Below, piece after piece: positions 42,375 through 51,222 of a stretch of DNA of 64,000 nucleotides; the first letter of the stretch is position 1, and each line of letters begins with the position of its first letter. The position numbers were made by a program, and so were the translations under genes. The notes beneath the pieces are model-generated. The model was not told the origin of the DNA. It searched no databases and worked only from the letters and a program-made list of their open reading frames with translations. This DNA is from Ktedonospora formicarum (lineage in GTDB: Bacteria > Chloroflexota > Ktedonobacteria > Ktedonobacterales > Ktedonobacteraceae): the NCBI RefSeq assembly GCF_016587355.1, contig NZ_BNJF01000005.1, positions 248,001-312,000 of the forward strand, written 5' to 3'.

Positions 42375-43706
42375 TCACTTTACCCCCTTCACCTGATAGA
42401 TGAGGATAGTACCAAAGGCGAAGTAGATGGTCGTGACCAGGAATAGGATTGTATAACCGAAATTATTGGGCGTATTATGGAGCATCTGAAGCAGGATGCC
42501 ACCAATACAGATGCCAATAACTTGAGGTAAGATTCCCATAGCTGACCAGAGACCAAGAAACTTGCCCGCCTCATCCGTAGGTGGCAGGGTATCGGTTGCC
42601 AGTGCCCAGTCAACGCTAGAATTCGCCCCATAGCCGATGCCGAAGAGGGCGGCGGCGATCAAAGCCATGAGTGGGGACTGGAAAAAGATAAAGATCAGGC
42701 AGACCAGCGCCATCACGAAACCTGAGAGATAGATCATGCCTTTGCGTCCCCAGTGATCGGAGGCCCAGCCAGCCAGTAGCGAGGTTGGAAGCGAGGCGAC
42801 GAGCAGGACTGGCAGAAAGGCTCCACCAATGAACTGTTCCCCCGAGACCTTGAGCACGTCATCGGCATAGTACTGCAAAAAGTAGAAGATAGTCCAGATA
42901 CCCATCTGCATAAGCAGGCGAGTGAGCAGAACCCACCATAGATCAGGGTAGCGCGAAGGCTTAAAGAAGAAGCCGCGCACGAAGGTCCCGAAGCCGAAGC
43001 GCTCACGTGTTCCAGGCGCTAGCGGCGTCTCTTTCACAGTGAGAATCGTGTAGATGACCAGAGCGATCTGCACCACCGCGATCAGCAGGAAGATCCAGGT
43101 TATGTCCTGCTTATAGACATCCAAAGGATCTTTTTTGTTGACAATGAGGCCAGCCACAACGGAGCCTAGCGCCGTTCCCAGCAGCAGGCAGATGCCATTG
43201 ATACCAGCGGTTACCCCTCGCTGTCTGGTTGGGACTTTATCGGCGATAATCGCGCTCCACGGAGAGTTCGCGACGTTATTGCTCAATTGGAGCAGCACGA
43301 AGAGCAGGGCAAAAGTGGGGATCAGCAGGCTTGGATTGATCGCGGGCGAGAAGGCGAAGGCGACCAGGGCGATGATATTGAAAATCGTGCCAACAATCAT
43401 GAAGGGGCGGCGGCGTCCCATACGAAATGTCGCGTAGTCTGAGATAGCTCCCGTGAGCGGATTAACAACCGTCGCTACGAGCGTACCCCACACCACGACC
43501 AGAGTGAGATTGAGATCCTTGAGGGCGGGATCGAGCAGTTTGGCAACCATACTGGGAAGGATTACAGCCATGATGGCGTTCCAGTGAAACTGGTTAGCAA
43601 GCCAGAAGATATTAATGTTGATCTGCTCAAAGATCGAGACGGGGCGTGGCTCTATAGCTGGTATCGCGACCTCGGCATCGATGCCGGGCTGTCTGGGTAT
43701 CTCCAT
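42375..43706 (-). CDS. MFS transporter, SLC45/sugar-cation type
   Basis: A 443-residue, 12-helix transporter starting at MEIPRQPGIDAEVAIPAIEP (AAGGGGA upstream of ATG 43706). The N-terminal signature GAISDYATFRMGRRRPFMIV is the cytosolic loop 2-3 motif. Later segments include TRQRGVTAGINGICLLLGTA and SDHWGRKGMIYLSGFVMALV. The family moves sucrose, maltose or other sugars with cations. The neighbouring isomerase and dehydrogenase genes strengthen a sugar or cyclitol role. Transport direction and substrate are inferred. Confidence 0.9.
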   Translation of the reverse strand: MEIPRQPGIDAEVAIPAIEPRPVSIFEQININIFWLANQFHWNAIMAVILPSMVAKLLDPALKDLNLTLVVVWGTLVATVVNPLTGAISDYATFRMGRRRPFMIVGTIFNIIALVAFAFSPAINPSLLIPTFALLFVLLQLSNNVANSPWSAIIADKVPTRQRGVTAGINGICLLLGTALGSVVAGLIVNKKDPLDVYKQDITWIFLLIAVVQIALVIYTILTVKETPLAPGTRERFGFGTFVRGFFFKPSRYPDLWWVLLTRLLMQMGIWTIFYFLQYYADDVLKVSGEQFIGGAFLPVLLVASLPTSLLAGWASDHWGRKGMIYLSGFVMALVCLIFIFFQSPLMALIAAALFGIGYGANSSVDWALATDTLPPTDEAGKFLGLWSAMGILPQVIGICIGGILLQMLHNTPNNFGYTILFLVTTIYFAFGTILIYQVKGVK

Positions 43707-43907
43707 AGATAAGTCCCCTTCCGCAAGCTTACAGGGTGAGCAAGACGTAAAAGCATTCTTCACGCTTGTCAGCTATTATACTCAGCGGCAGTGTTCACTG
43801 ACAAGATGTCGTAGATGAGGAGCACTGCGAGCCGAGAGAATTATAAGAAATAACGACAATGCCATGTCATAACTACCCATCGTGCCTCCTCCTGTCGTAT
43901 ACTTACG

Positions 43908-43955
43908 GCGAGGCGGTGCTTAGCGCTCGCTGAAGCGTCGCGCCTACATATGCAG
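43908..43955 (+). repeat. Dispersed hairpin repeat, family B
   Basis: The sequence holds GCGAGGCGGTGCTTAGCGCT, then CGCTGAAGCGTCGCGCCTAC and ATATGCAGG. The 3' end GCGCCTACATATG is shared with copies at 46708, 54211 and 63547. The copy is 36 bases upstream of the isomerase start and may affect its expression. Confidence 0.65.
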
Positions 43956-43991
43956 GTTCTTGCGTCTCTATTCGATGTGAAAGGAATCATA

Positions 43992-44816
43992 ATGGAAGAA
44001 GACCCCCAGAAGCGCCTTTCTTTCATGGGAGCCAACTATGTCGCGCGACAGGTTGGTTATCACATGACTCAGGGCTGGGGCGAGGGCGACAGCGCCACGA
44101 ATGCCTATTTCTCCTCTCTTGAGACCTTTGGTCAACGCTTTGAAGAGCTTCTACTAGACATCCGAGGTATGGGTTTCTCACTCATGGATCTGTGGATGGC
44201 TCAACTGAATTGGTCCTGGGCTACTCCTGAACATATTTCTATCGCCCGTGACCTACTCCAGCGCCATGATATCCGCATTGCCAGCCTCGCGGGCTACTTT
44301 GGCTCGACCAGGGCTGAATTTGAGTCCGCTTGCCAACTGGCTCAGAGCCTGAATGCGTCTATTCTGGGTGGCTCGACCGGCCTGCTCGCTAGCGACCGTC
44401 CTGCGACAGTCGCGCTCCTCAAGGAGTACAACGTCCGCCTGGCGATTGAAAATCATCCCGCTGAGAAGACTGCTCAGGATACGCTCACTCTCATCGGCGA
44501 TGGCGGGGATGGCTTCATTGGTACGGCGCTCGATACGGGCTGGTATGCCACCAATGGCTATGATGCTGTACGCGCTGCCGAAGAACTTTATCCTCACCTC
44601 TTCTATGTCCACCTGAAAGACGTTCTGGCACCAGGTGCGCACGACACTTGCCGCTATGGACGGGGATGTGTCGACATTGTTCGCTGTGTGGAAACACTTG
44701 AGCGCCTGGGCTATCGAGGGGCCTATAGCATTGAGCATGAGCCCGAACACTTTGATCCCACTGAAGATTGTATCGCTATGCGTGAGATGCTCCTCAAGTG
44801 GCTCACTGAGGGATAA
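43992..44816 (+). CDS. Sugar phosphate isomerase/epimerase (xylose isomerase-like TIM barrel)
   Basis: A 274-residue TIM-barrel protein starting at ATG 43992 (MEEDPQKRLSFMGANYVARQ) with AAAGGA upstream. Key stretches are HISIARDLLQRHDIRIASLA, GYFGSTRAEFESACQLAQSL, NVRLAIENHP (metal Glu), GTALDTGWYATNGYDAVRA (Asp), HLFYVHLKDVLAPGAHDTCR (His) and GAYSIEHEPEHFDP (Glu). This metal-site order matches the IolE/IolH-like AP endonuclease-2 superfamily. It is 44 bases from a dehydrogenase on the same strand, so a sugar or inositol-like catabolic unit is likely. The specific substrate is unknown. Confidence 0.87.
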   Translation: MEEDPQKRLSFMGANYVARQVGYHMTQGWGEGDSATNAYFSSLETFGQRFEELLLDIRGMGFSLMDLWMAQLNWSWATPEHISIARDLLQRHDIRIASLAGYFGSTRAEFESACQLAQSLNASILGGSTGLLASDRPATVALLKEYNVRLAIENHPAEKTAQDTLTLIGDGGDGFIGTALDTGWYATNGYDAVRAAEELYPHLFYVHLKDVLAPGAHDTCRYGRGCVDIVRCVETLERLGYRGAYSIEHEPEHFDPTEDCIAMREMLLKWLTEG

Positions 44817-44860
44817 TTCTGTTTTCATGAGTGCTGTTTATTTATTTACAAAAGGAATTG

Positions 44861-45940
44861 ATGGATATGGATATTAAGCCACTACGGATCGCCGTCGCCG
44901 GTTGTGGAAATATCGCCGGTGCCTACGCCAACACCTTGCAGCCCTACTCTTTTATCAAGCTTCAGGGCGCGACCGATATTGACCTCACGCGCGCCGAAGC
45001 CTATGTCGCTGCGTACGGTGGTCAGGTTTATGCCACGCTTGATGACCTGCTTGCTGACACTGAGGTTGATCTGGTCGTCAACCTGACCATCCACCATGCA
45101 CATGTAGATGTCATTCGCAAATGCCTGCTTGCCGGTAAGGATGTCTATAGCGAGAAGCCTCTTGCGCTCAGTAGCAAGGATGCATGGGAACTGGTAGAAC
45201 TCGCGAAGGAGCGCGGCAGACGCTTGATCTGCGCGCCTATTACCATTCTAGGCGAGGGACAGCAGACGGTCTGGAAGCTTATTCGCGATGGTCGACTGGG
45301 AACGGTGCGCCTGGCTTATGCCGAGGTCAACTGGGGACGCATCGAGTCATGGCACCCGGCACCGGGTCCTTTCTATGAAGTGGGAGCCCTCTTTGATGTC
45401 GGTGTGTATCCGCTCACGATTCTGACTACGATCTTTGGTCCCGCGCGCAAGGTCACGGCCTTTGGTAAGGTGCTCTTCCCTGATCGTGTGACGAAAGAGG
45501 GCGTTCCCTTTCATATCGACACGCCCGATTTCGCGACTGCCGCGATTGAGTTTGCCTCTGGCGCGGTTGCTCGCCTGACGACCAATTTCTATGTTGGGCA
45601 TCCTGGTAAGCAGAAGGGTATCGAGTTCCACGGCGATCTTGGTTCATGCTATTTGAGCGACTGGCAGAATTTTAACGGTAACGTCGAGTTCGCCGAGTTT
45701 GGTCAGAGCTACGAGTCGGTTCCGTATGTCAAGGAGCCGTACGCGGGGACCGAATGGGCGCGAGGTCTCGTTGAGCTAGCGCAGGCTATCACGGAGGAGC
45801 GCTCCTCGCGCATCACCGGGGCTCAGGCCGCGCACGTCGTCGATATCCTCTGCGCCGTTCGTGCCTCTTTCGAGGATGGTCACCCGGTCACCATCGACAG
45901 CGAGTTCGCGCCCCCAGTGCCGATGGATTGGGCTAACTAG
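44861..45940 (+). CDS. Gfo/Idh/MocA family oxidoreductase
   Basis: A 359-residue NAD(P)-dependent sugar or cyclitol dehydrogenase. Start MDMDIKPLRIAVAGCGNIAG at ATG 44861 with AAAGGA upstream (a second ATG six bases on is possible). The Rossmann motif AVAGCGNIAGAYA comes first, followed by VYATLDDLLADTEVDLVVNL, KDVYSEKPLALSSKDAWELV (the catalytic Lys of EKP) and a C-terminal beta-sheet domain with GPFYEVGALFDVGVYPLTIL. It lies 44 bases after the isomerase. The three-gene module with the divergent MFS transporter points to uptake and oxidation of a sugar-like molecule. Confidence 0.9.
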   Translation: MDMDIKPLRIAVAGCGNIAGAYANTLQPYSFIKLQGATDIDLTRAEAYVAAYGGQVYATLDDLLADTEVDLVVNLTIHHAHVDVIRKCLLAGKDVYSEKPLALSSKDAWELVELAKERGRRLICAPITILGEGQQTVWKLIRDGRLGTVRLAYAEVNWGRIESWHPAPGPFYEVGALFDVGVYPLTILTTIFGPARKVTAFGKVLFPDRVTKEGVPFHIDTPDFATAAIEFASGAVARLTTNFYVGHPGKQKGIEFHGDLGSCYLSDWQNFNGNVEFAEFGQSYESVPYVKEPYAGTEWARGLVELAQAITEERSSRITGAQAAHVVDILCAVRASFEDGHPVTIDSEFAPPVPMDWAN

Positions 45941-45977
45941 CTAAACAGGTGGCCTATATATAGGCGCAGGATCTCAT

Positions 45978-46017
45978 AACCATGCGAGCGTTGACAAGAA
46001 TCAACGCTCGCATGGTT
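45978..46017. terminator. Bidirectional hairpin terminator
   Basis: AACCATGCGAGCGTTGA (45978-45994) is the exact complement of TCAACGCTCGCATGGTT (46001-46017) across a 6-base loop. It separates the dehydrogenase from the convergent DinB-like gene. Confidence 0.85.
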
Positions 46018-46027
46018 GTTTGGGAGT

Positions 46028-46549
46028 TTAGAAATTCCCATAGATGCCTGGAAGGCCGTGCTCTCCGAGGATGAAGGATAGCTCGCCTCCGTGATGGATC
46101 TCATGTTCAAGGGTGTGCCAGATGATCCATTGCCGAGTGTGGGGAGGGAAGTATGGTCGCTCTTCTTCTTTTAACGTGGCTGGCGGCTGGACGATATAAT
46201 CAAGGTTGGTGGCGTTCCACTTGCCAAGAGCCGTAGCTACTATATCCCAGGTGGACTTGAGTCCTGCGACCAGTTCGGCGGTATTACGTGGCGAGACTTC
46301 CACTTCGTCCGAGGGGTCCCAGTGCGCGATGGGGGCTAGATCGGGATTACCTTCACCCATCCATGCCTGGAACCACCAGACGCGATTCGCGATTATATGT
46401 TGGGCCAGCATTCCCACGGTCCATTGATGCGATCCCGCCGACAACGCCAGTTGTTCAGACGAAAGCGGTTCTATGACTTCAATAAGGCTCTGCTGGTACG
46501 TTTGCCATCCTTGATAAAACGTGAGAAGTGAGGGGGCATGTTCCGTCAT
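46028..46549 (-). CDS. DinB-like superfamily protein
   Basis: A 173-residue four-helix protein starting at MTEHAPSLLTFYQGWQTYQQ, supported by GGAG 9 bases upstream of ATG 46549; the longer start is less likely. Metal ligands fit the family: His in WTVGMLAQHIIANR (helix 2) and HTLEHEIHHGGELSFILGEH (two His, helix 4). DinB-like proteins are metal-binding, often thiol-transferases or maleylpyruvate isomerase-like. Substrate unknown. Not related to DNA polymerase IV despite the name. Confidence 0.85.
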   Translation of the reverse strand: MTEHAPSLLTFYQGWQTYQQSLIEVIEPLSSEQLALSAGSHQWTVGMLAQHIIANRVWWFQAWMGEGNPDLAPIAHWDPSDEVEVSPRNTAELVAGLKSTWDIVATALGKWNATNLDYIVQPPATLKEEERPYFPPHTRQWIIWHTLEHEIHHGGELSFILGEHGLPGIYGNF

Positions 46550-46707
46550 GTCTGTATGCTCCATATTGTCGTGATGTGCTTTAAAAGCATGTGCTAACAC
46601 CGCCCCATTGGCGGCTTGCCACTATGTGACATTGGCATCATAGCATGGCGCTCCGGTTTAAGACTTCTTCAATCTTGCGCAAACTATCCCCTACAATGTC
46701 ACTCAAG

Positions 46708-46751
46708 AGGCTTAATCCCCATATGTAGGCGCTCAGCTTCAGCGAGTGCCC
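46708..46751 (-). repeat. Dispersed hairpin repeat, family B
   Basis: On the reverse strand it reads GGCACTCGCTGAAGCTGAGC then GCCTACATATGGGGATTAAG and CC. It matches the 54211 copy over GCGCCTACATATGGGG and its flanks. It lies inside a non-coding gap, and an 89-codon ORF covering it is an artefact of the repeat. Confidence 0.65.
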
Positions 46752-46892
46752 ATTGCTCAATCGATCTACTCTTTGCTTAGTCATTGCAGATGGTAAGCGC
46801 TGCCAGACCGTCAGAAGGGAATAACACGAATTGCATTGATGTTTTAGACCATAGCTGATGGATAGGTGGCGCTCTGTGCCTCTTTCCAGGGT

Positions 46893-46973
46893 CTTATGTG
46901 AAAACAAACGTCGCTGCCGCGACTAGCGCTAACTCCCATGCGAGGCACGGCGCGTTCAGGTTTTCGGATAAGG
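46893..46973 (+). repeat. Dispersed inverted-repeat element, family A, locus 4
   Basis: It begins CTTATGTGAAAACAAACGTC and ends GCGTTCAGGTTTTCGGATAAGG-like (to 46973). The core GCGACTAGCGCTAAC and the stretch GAGGCACGGCGCG are shared with locus 2. The element ends 16 bases before the substrate-binding protein gene, so the ribosome site AAGGAG is supplied at its edge. Confidence 0.65.
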
Positions 46974-46988
46974 AGCAGCATATTTTTG

Positions 46989-48014
46989 ATGAATGGAGTA
47001 GTTGTTTTGATGTTCTCACGTTCACGTTCGTTGGCTATGCTCGTTTGTGCCCTTTTTATGTTGTCTATCAGCTTGCTCGCAAGTGGCTGCGGCGCAAGCC
47101 CATCGACAACAAGCACTTCAAAGAGTGCGCAACAAGTTTCAATTGGTCTGGGATATATCCCCGATATTCAGTTCGCGCCTTTCTATGTGGCCCAGTCGAA
47201 GGGCTACTATAAAGATGCCGGTCTGGATGTGACCTTCCATCATGGCATAGTGCCTGACCTCATTGGCTCGATGATGGCTGGCAAGAATACCTTTGTGATG
47301 GCGGGTGGTGACGAACTGCTTACCGCTCGCAATGAGCATATCCAGGCAAAGACTGTAACTACGATCTTCCAGAAGTATCCTATCAGTCTGGTTGTGCCTG
47401 CTGACTCGCCTATCAAGTCGCCAGCCGATCTCAAAGGGCATTCGATTGGTATTCCTGGCCCTTACGGTTCGAGTTATACCGCGTTGCTGGCTTTCCTCTA
47501 TAAAGAGCATCTCTCGCTCTCTGATGTCAAGCTGCAATCAATCGGCTTCACCCAGGTCGCGGCGTTGCTGGCTCATCGTGTAGACGCGATTGTCGGTTTC
47601 TCCAATAATGAGCCGCTTCAACTTCAGCGACGCAATTTCCCGGTGCGTACCTTCGCTGTCTCGGACTATCAGCCGCTCGTCTCAGAAGGGATCATCGTTC
47701 CTGAGACGACGCTTCAGAAGCAGCCTGAGATGGTGCATCAGTTCGTGCTGGCAACCTTAAAAGGTTTGAGCTATGTTATAGCTCATCCAGAAGAGGCCGT
47801 CACTCTGAGCAAGCCCTTTGTGCCTGGTATGAGTAATAATGAGCAGACGCTTCAGATCTTGAAGGCTACTATACCTATCTGGCAGGGGAGCGGTGCATTG
47901 GGGAGTAATGACGATGCCACCTGGCAATCGATGGAGCAATTCATGGTTGCGCAGAAGATGATCAAACCGGTCCAGAAGCTCTCTGACGCCTATACCAACC
48001 AGTACATAAAGTGA
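46989..48014 (+). CDS. ABC transporter substrate-binding lipoprotein (SsuA/THI5-like)
   Basis: A 341-residue protein with a lipoprotein signal: RSRSLAMLVCALFMLSISLL then ASGCGASPSTTS, so Cys after the LLASGC lipobox is lipid-modified. The start ATG 46989 is chosen over the longer frame; a ribosome site is weak (AAGGAG is 12 bases away). The mature part has IGLGYIPDIQFAPFYVAQSK, GYYKDAGLDVTFHHGIVPDL and ADLKGHSIGIPGPYGSSYTA, which match the NMT1/THI5 and SsuA families. Such proteins bind pyrimidines, sulfonates or other small ligands. The permease and ATPase genes are not nearby. Confidence 0.87.
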   Translation: MNGVVVLMFSRSRSLAMLVCALFMLSISLLASGCGASPSTTSTSKSAQQVSIGLGYIPDIQFAPFYVAQSKGYYKDAGLDVTFHHGIVPDLIGSMMAGKNTFVMAGGDELLTARNEHIQAKTVTTIFQKYPISLVVPADSPIKSPADLKGHSIGIPGPYGSSYTALLAFLYKEHLSLSDVKLQSIGFTQVAALLAHRVDAIVGFSNNEPLQLQRRNFPVRTFAVSDYQPLVSEGIIVPETTLQKQPEMVHQFVLATLKGLSYVIAHPEEAVTLSKPFVPGMSNNEQTLQILKATIPIWQGSGALGSNDDATWQSMEQFMVAQKMIKPVQKLSDAYTNQYIK

Positions 48015-48088
48015 GCTAATAGCCCTTGGGAGCATAGAACGTGAGTGCATGCTTTCTTGCTGGAAACATGCCTGCTCCTCTGTACAGT

Positions 48089-48143
48089 AAAAAGAGGCTC
48101 CTCTTCTCCTATAATAATCATCCGAGAAGAGGAGCCTCTTTTT
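48089..48143. terminator. Bidirectional hairpin terminator
   Basis: A perfect 20-bp stem (AAAAAGAGGCTCCTCTTCTC at 48089-48108 and its complement at 48124-48143) with a 15-base loop. A and T runs at both ends suit both directions, between the substrate-binding protein and MerR genes. Confidence 0.88.
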
Positions 48144-48221
48144 GCCTCTTTATTTATTCAGATGCCAAAAAGCATCTGTTGATGTTCCCTGTAGGGGTCG
48201 CTACGCATGGAATGTTGAGGG

Positions 48222-48965
48222 TTAGAGAATATCGCTATAAAACTCGCTCACATAGCGCTGAAAGCTGGTCATAGCTTCAACGCATGACCAGCTAGCACGC
48301 GTGAGTTCTTCGCGCCTCTTCTCGACTGCCGAAATGGCTTGTTCTGGGTGGCCCTCCGCCAGTTCTTCCAGAACAGAGTGGATGCTAGGGAAGTTGTAGC
48401 CCGCCTCTCGCAGCAGGGCTACCACACGCAGGCGGCGCATCTGCTGCTCGTCATAGATGCGGTAGCGGCTATTTCGGTCACGCGATGGGCGCAAGAGTCC
48501 CTGTTGCTCCCAGAAGTGGAGTGCCGAGACGCGTACGCCCACTGAATCTGCCGCCTCGCCTACCCGGTATGTCCGAGGCCGAATGTTTTCCGCTTCAGGA
48601 GCGGGTTGGGAGGCCAGGGCCCGCAACGCGGAGAGCGTTTGCTCCGCCTGTAGGCGTTTGTGGGCTAAATCAGCGTGCCGCGCATCGATGGTCGCGAGCG
48701 CGGCTGAGAGGTCCCCGTGATGAAGGGCTTTCATGATAACTGGCATGCGCTGCCAGCCATAGCCCTTGACCAGGCTACGAAGAGTTGTCAGCGCGACGAG
48801 ATGGTGTTGGGTGTAGAGACGATAGCCGCTCTTGCTCCGAGTGACAGGAGGCAGCAGGTCCCAGGTTTCGTAGTTGCGCACCTGTTGCACGCTGATCCCT
48901 GCTGCCCTGGCGAGGTCGATGGTGCGCAATACGTCGCGAGATTTATGACTACTGCTACTCATCAT
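48222..48965 (-). CDS. Double-MerR transcriptional regulator
   Basis: A 247-residue regulator with two MerR-type winged helices. The first is TIDLARAAGISVQQVRNYET and WDLLPPVTRSKSGYRLYTQH near residues 12-60. The second is RVGEAADSVGVRVSALHFWE and QQGLLRPSRDRNSRYRIYDE near residues 125-175. Most MerR proteins have one N-terminal module, so this is an uncommon two-module layout. Its start overlaps the last codons of the upstream HNH-like lipoprotein gene (ATGATGAGTAG), which means coupled translation. The effector region is only the helical part after residue 195. Confidence 0.85.
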   Translation of the reverse strand: MMSSSSHKSRDVLRTIDLARAAGISVQQVRNYETWDLLPPVTRSKSGYRLYTQHHLVALTTLRSLVKGYGWQRMPVIMKALHHGDLSAALATIDARHADLAHKRLQAEQTLSALRALASQPAPEAENIRPRTYRVGEAADSVGVRVSALHFWEQQGLLRPSRDRNSRYRIYDEQQMRRLRVVALLREAGYNFPSIHSVLEELAEGHPEQAISAVEKRREELTRASWSCVEAMTSFQRYVSEFYSDIL

Positions 48966-49545
48966 CGTCGCTATCTGACCCATTGAACTTGCTGGGTATG
49001 CTTTTATAGACGGCAACCCAGTCGGTCGCGATCTTGATCTGAGCGTCCTTGAGGGTCATCTTTCCATCGCATACCTGATCGTGCAACCAGTTCTCAACGC
49101 GATCCTTCTCATGGAAGCCGGGTTTTGGACTGGCGGGCTCGGGCCAGAGATTGGAGATATCGTTGTTACCGCCGAGTTGTAGGCTGACAAGGTGGTCTAC
49201 TTCGTATTGTCCCGGTTTACGCTTCTTTATGCCATATGAGGTATAGACCTTATTCTTCAGGCTGGTCGTGACGTTGCGTACGGAACTGGCATAGCCTGGC
49301 ACACAGATCTTGCCTTTGGTGGCGTTGGCAAAGATCGCTCCAGGGGTACAAGCCTTATCCTGGATCGGACCACTGGCTTTGCAACCACTGGTCTTGGTTC
49401 GCACGCCCCATTTTGGTTCCGTGGTGGATTTGGTCGCAGTGGGTGACGGTGCGGTTGGAGATGTGGGTATCGTGATCGCTCCACAGCCAGCGAGGACGAA
49501 AAGTAAGGCCAGAATGAGCAGCTTTTTGCTCCACAGAACTTGCAT
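48955..49545 (-). CDS. Secreted HNH-like nuclease lipoprotein
   Basis: A 196-residue protein from MQVLWSKKLLILALLFVLAG, with Cys21 after the VLAGC lipobox; AGGGAGGG lies upstream of ATG 49545. A Ser/Thr/Pro-rich linker follows. The C-terminal part has KPGQYEVDHLVSLQLGGNND, ISNLWPEPA and HEKDRVENWLHDQVCDGKM, a compact HNH-type metal-finger pattern with D-H and N residues. Such secreted domains are often DNases. Four Cys in the middle may form disulfides. It is translated just ahead of the double-MerR gene, which may regulate it. Activity is inferred. Confidence 0.8.
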   Translation of the reverse strand: MQVLWSKKLLILALLFVLAGCGAITIPTSPTAPSPTATKSTTEPKWGVRTKTSGCKASGPIQDKACTPGAIFANATKGKICVPGYASSVRNVTTSLKNKVYTSYGIKKRKPGQYEVDHLVSLQLGGNNDISNLWPEPASPKPGFHEKDRVENWLHDQVCDGKMTLKDAQIKIATDWVAVYKSIPSKFNGSDSDDDE

Positions 49546-49739
49546 GAGCTCCCTCCCTATGTATGTTACGTGACTTTTCAGTGTGGCATCAAAGCACATG
49601 TGATACCATTTGCTGTGGTAGGAGAGGATCGGAGCACAGCCCGAGCCCCAGCAGCCCTACCCTACGCATCTCACTTGATGCTACCTTCTAAGCCCAGATG
49701 CTTCTCGGGCCAGTATCCTGAGCTATTACCATATGTGGC

Positions 49740-50585
49740 TCACTCCGATTGGAGAATGAGCCATGTATTCTCAAAGCGTCGCGCGCGCAAATCGCTGGCA
49801 GTAATGGAATAGTAGAGCATTCCAGTGCTAGCCCAGCGCATCCCTATGCGCTCATCCGTATCGACCTGGAAGAGCAGTTGCCATTCTTTTGCGCCTGGGG
49901 TGAGCTCACCTTCCCTTGGATCGTCGTCTTCGGTGACACCGTGGGATATAAGCTGGCATTGCAGGCGCAGATCATCCTGAAGCAGATCGGGATTGCCAAG
50001 CAAGCGGTGACGAAATGCCCGCTTCTCTGGCGGCACGAAGTCCTCTAGAAGATCATCATACCGCTCTTGTTCCTCATCTGTCCAGTCGAAACTAGAGATT
50101 TCTAATGCTGGAATCTGCGAGAGCGTCAACTCGCACGCGAAACTGAGCGAGGCCGCCTTAAACTGGCTGGCTGCTGGCAAGTTCGCGGGAGCCTGTGCGC
50201 GTTTGAGTTCTCCCGACTCCTCGCGGAAGAACACGCTCCAACCACCACGGTTGGCGGGTTCATCTCCATACGTTTCCTGGCGTGCATCATAGAAGAACCA
50301 GAGCATACCTCTCTCCGGCAGAAGCTTATTGGCGTCGTAGGGATGGGTATCTCGCAGGTTAATTTGCGCGATAAAGGACTGAGAGAGATTGTGCCATACG
50401 GGCCAGGGAATATCAAGAGGCAAATCCGGCATTCCACCTAGCTTTGAGACACCAATTGGAAGTGATTCGTCAGTGGTAGGTTGCGCGTTCAGGCGAATCG
50501 AGGGTTTGACCAGTGGATCAATATCCCTGGTCAAGCGTTGAAGTCCCGCATCTCTGAAGAGTTTCTTTATCTTTTGCTTATCCAT
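49740..50585 (-). CDS. YwqG/DUF1963 family protein
   Basis: A 281-residue protein matching the DUF1963 pattern: SLPIGVSKLGGMPDLPLDIP, then WPVWHNLSQSFIAQINLRDT and MLWFFYDARQETYGDEPANR. The C-terminal half has EWQLLFQVDTDERIGMRWAS and GMLYYSITASDLRARRFENT. YwqG-like proteins are widespread, soluble and of unknown function, and some are near toxin or immunity genes. No toxin is adjacent here. The stop overlaps a short hairpin. Confidence 0.85.
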   Translation of the reverse strand: MDKQKIKKLFRDAGLQRLTRDIDPLVKPSIRLNAQPTTDESLPIGVSKLGGMPDLPLDIPWPVWHNLSQSFIAQINLRDTHPYDANKLLPERGMLWFFYDARQETYGDEPANRGGWSVFFREESGELKRAQAPANLPAASQFKAASLSFACELTLSQIPALEISSFDWTDEEQERYDDLLEDFVPPEKRAFRHRLLGNPDLLQDDLRLQCQLISHGVTEDDDPREGELTPGAKEWQLLFQVDTDERIGMRWASTGMLYYSITASDLRARRFENTWLILQSE

Positions 50586-50930
50586 GAATCCACTCCTCCA
50601 CTCTCTATAATACTCGCTATCTGTTCTAAAAGGATACTCCTCGGAGGTCGCACGCCGCAGCGTAAGTGGACATTGCCGTGGGAAACCCTTTCACATCCCT
50701 CAATTGAAATGGCCGCTTCAGGAACCTTTTTTCCTGTTGTTGTGAGAATAATTTTTGAGAGGTTGCATAATCGTTGAGGTTGAGCGTGGTGTTGTGGGGG
50801 AGTGGTGGCGCAGGTTAAAGCGCTGCTGGAATGCGCCGACGTTGATTGGCTTTTGGGGAAGAACGATGGGAGGCGAGACACGTATATAGGGTTGCGTTCT
50901 CGACCTCTTTCACGCTTCTTCCCCTTTTGC
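50586..50930. other. Gap with no supported gene
   Basis: Short ORFs on both strands show no family features. A plus-strand stretch near 50802 has a protein-like reading (VAQVKALLECADVDWLLGKN) but is closed soon after. It may be debris from the rearranged region to its right. Confidence 0.35.
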
Positions 50931-51222
50931 TTACTGTCCGGGCGTGAAGACTGGTTGCGCTTCTATTTGCAATCCCTTCAAGTCTTCCGCCCACAGATTT
51001 TTCTGTGAAGCGTGCCAACAGAACTCTTTCGCAGGCCCCATTGTCATCTGACGTTGCCACAAGATGCCTTGTTGCTCACTTTGATGCAGGTGGAAAAGTG
51101 TGTAGAATGTATCATAACTCATGTCAGCAGGCTTACTAAACCAGGTGGCGGAGCGAAGCCCAGCCAGATGGGCAGGGTCGAATGTTCCCTCCTTCCAACG
51201 ATACAGGCCACCAGTCTCATTG
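50931..51222 (-). pseudogene. Possible C-terminal gene remnant, unknown family
   Basis: The reverse strand reads GLYRWKEGTFDPAHLAGLRS, ATWFSKPADMSYDTFYTLFH, LHQSEQQGILWQRQMTMGPA and KEFCWHASQKNLWAEDLKGL to a stop at 50931. It looks like genuine protein (regular Trp, Phe and Asp spacing) without a start. Upstream of about 51222 the frame overlaps the MocR fragment in the other direction. Family not recognised. It may be the end of a gene cut by a rearrangement. Confidence 0.4.

Noticed and set aside
46638..46907. 89-codon reverse ORF
   Set aside because: It overlaps a family B repeat copy and has no family features; codons through the repeat create a false ORF.
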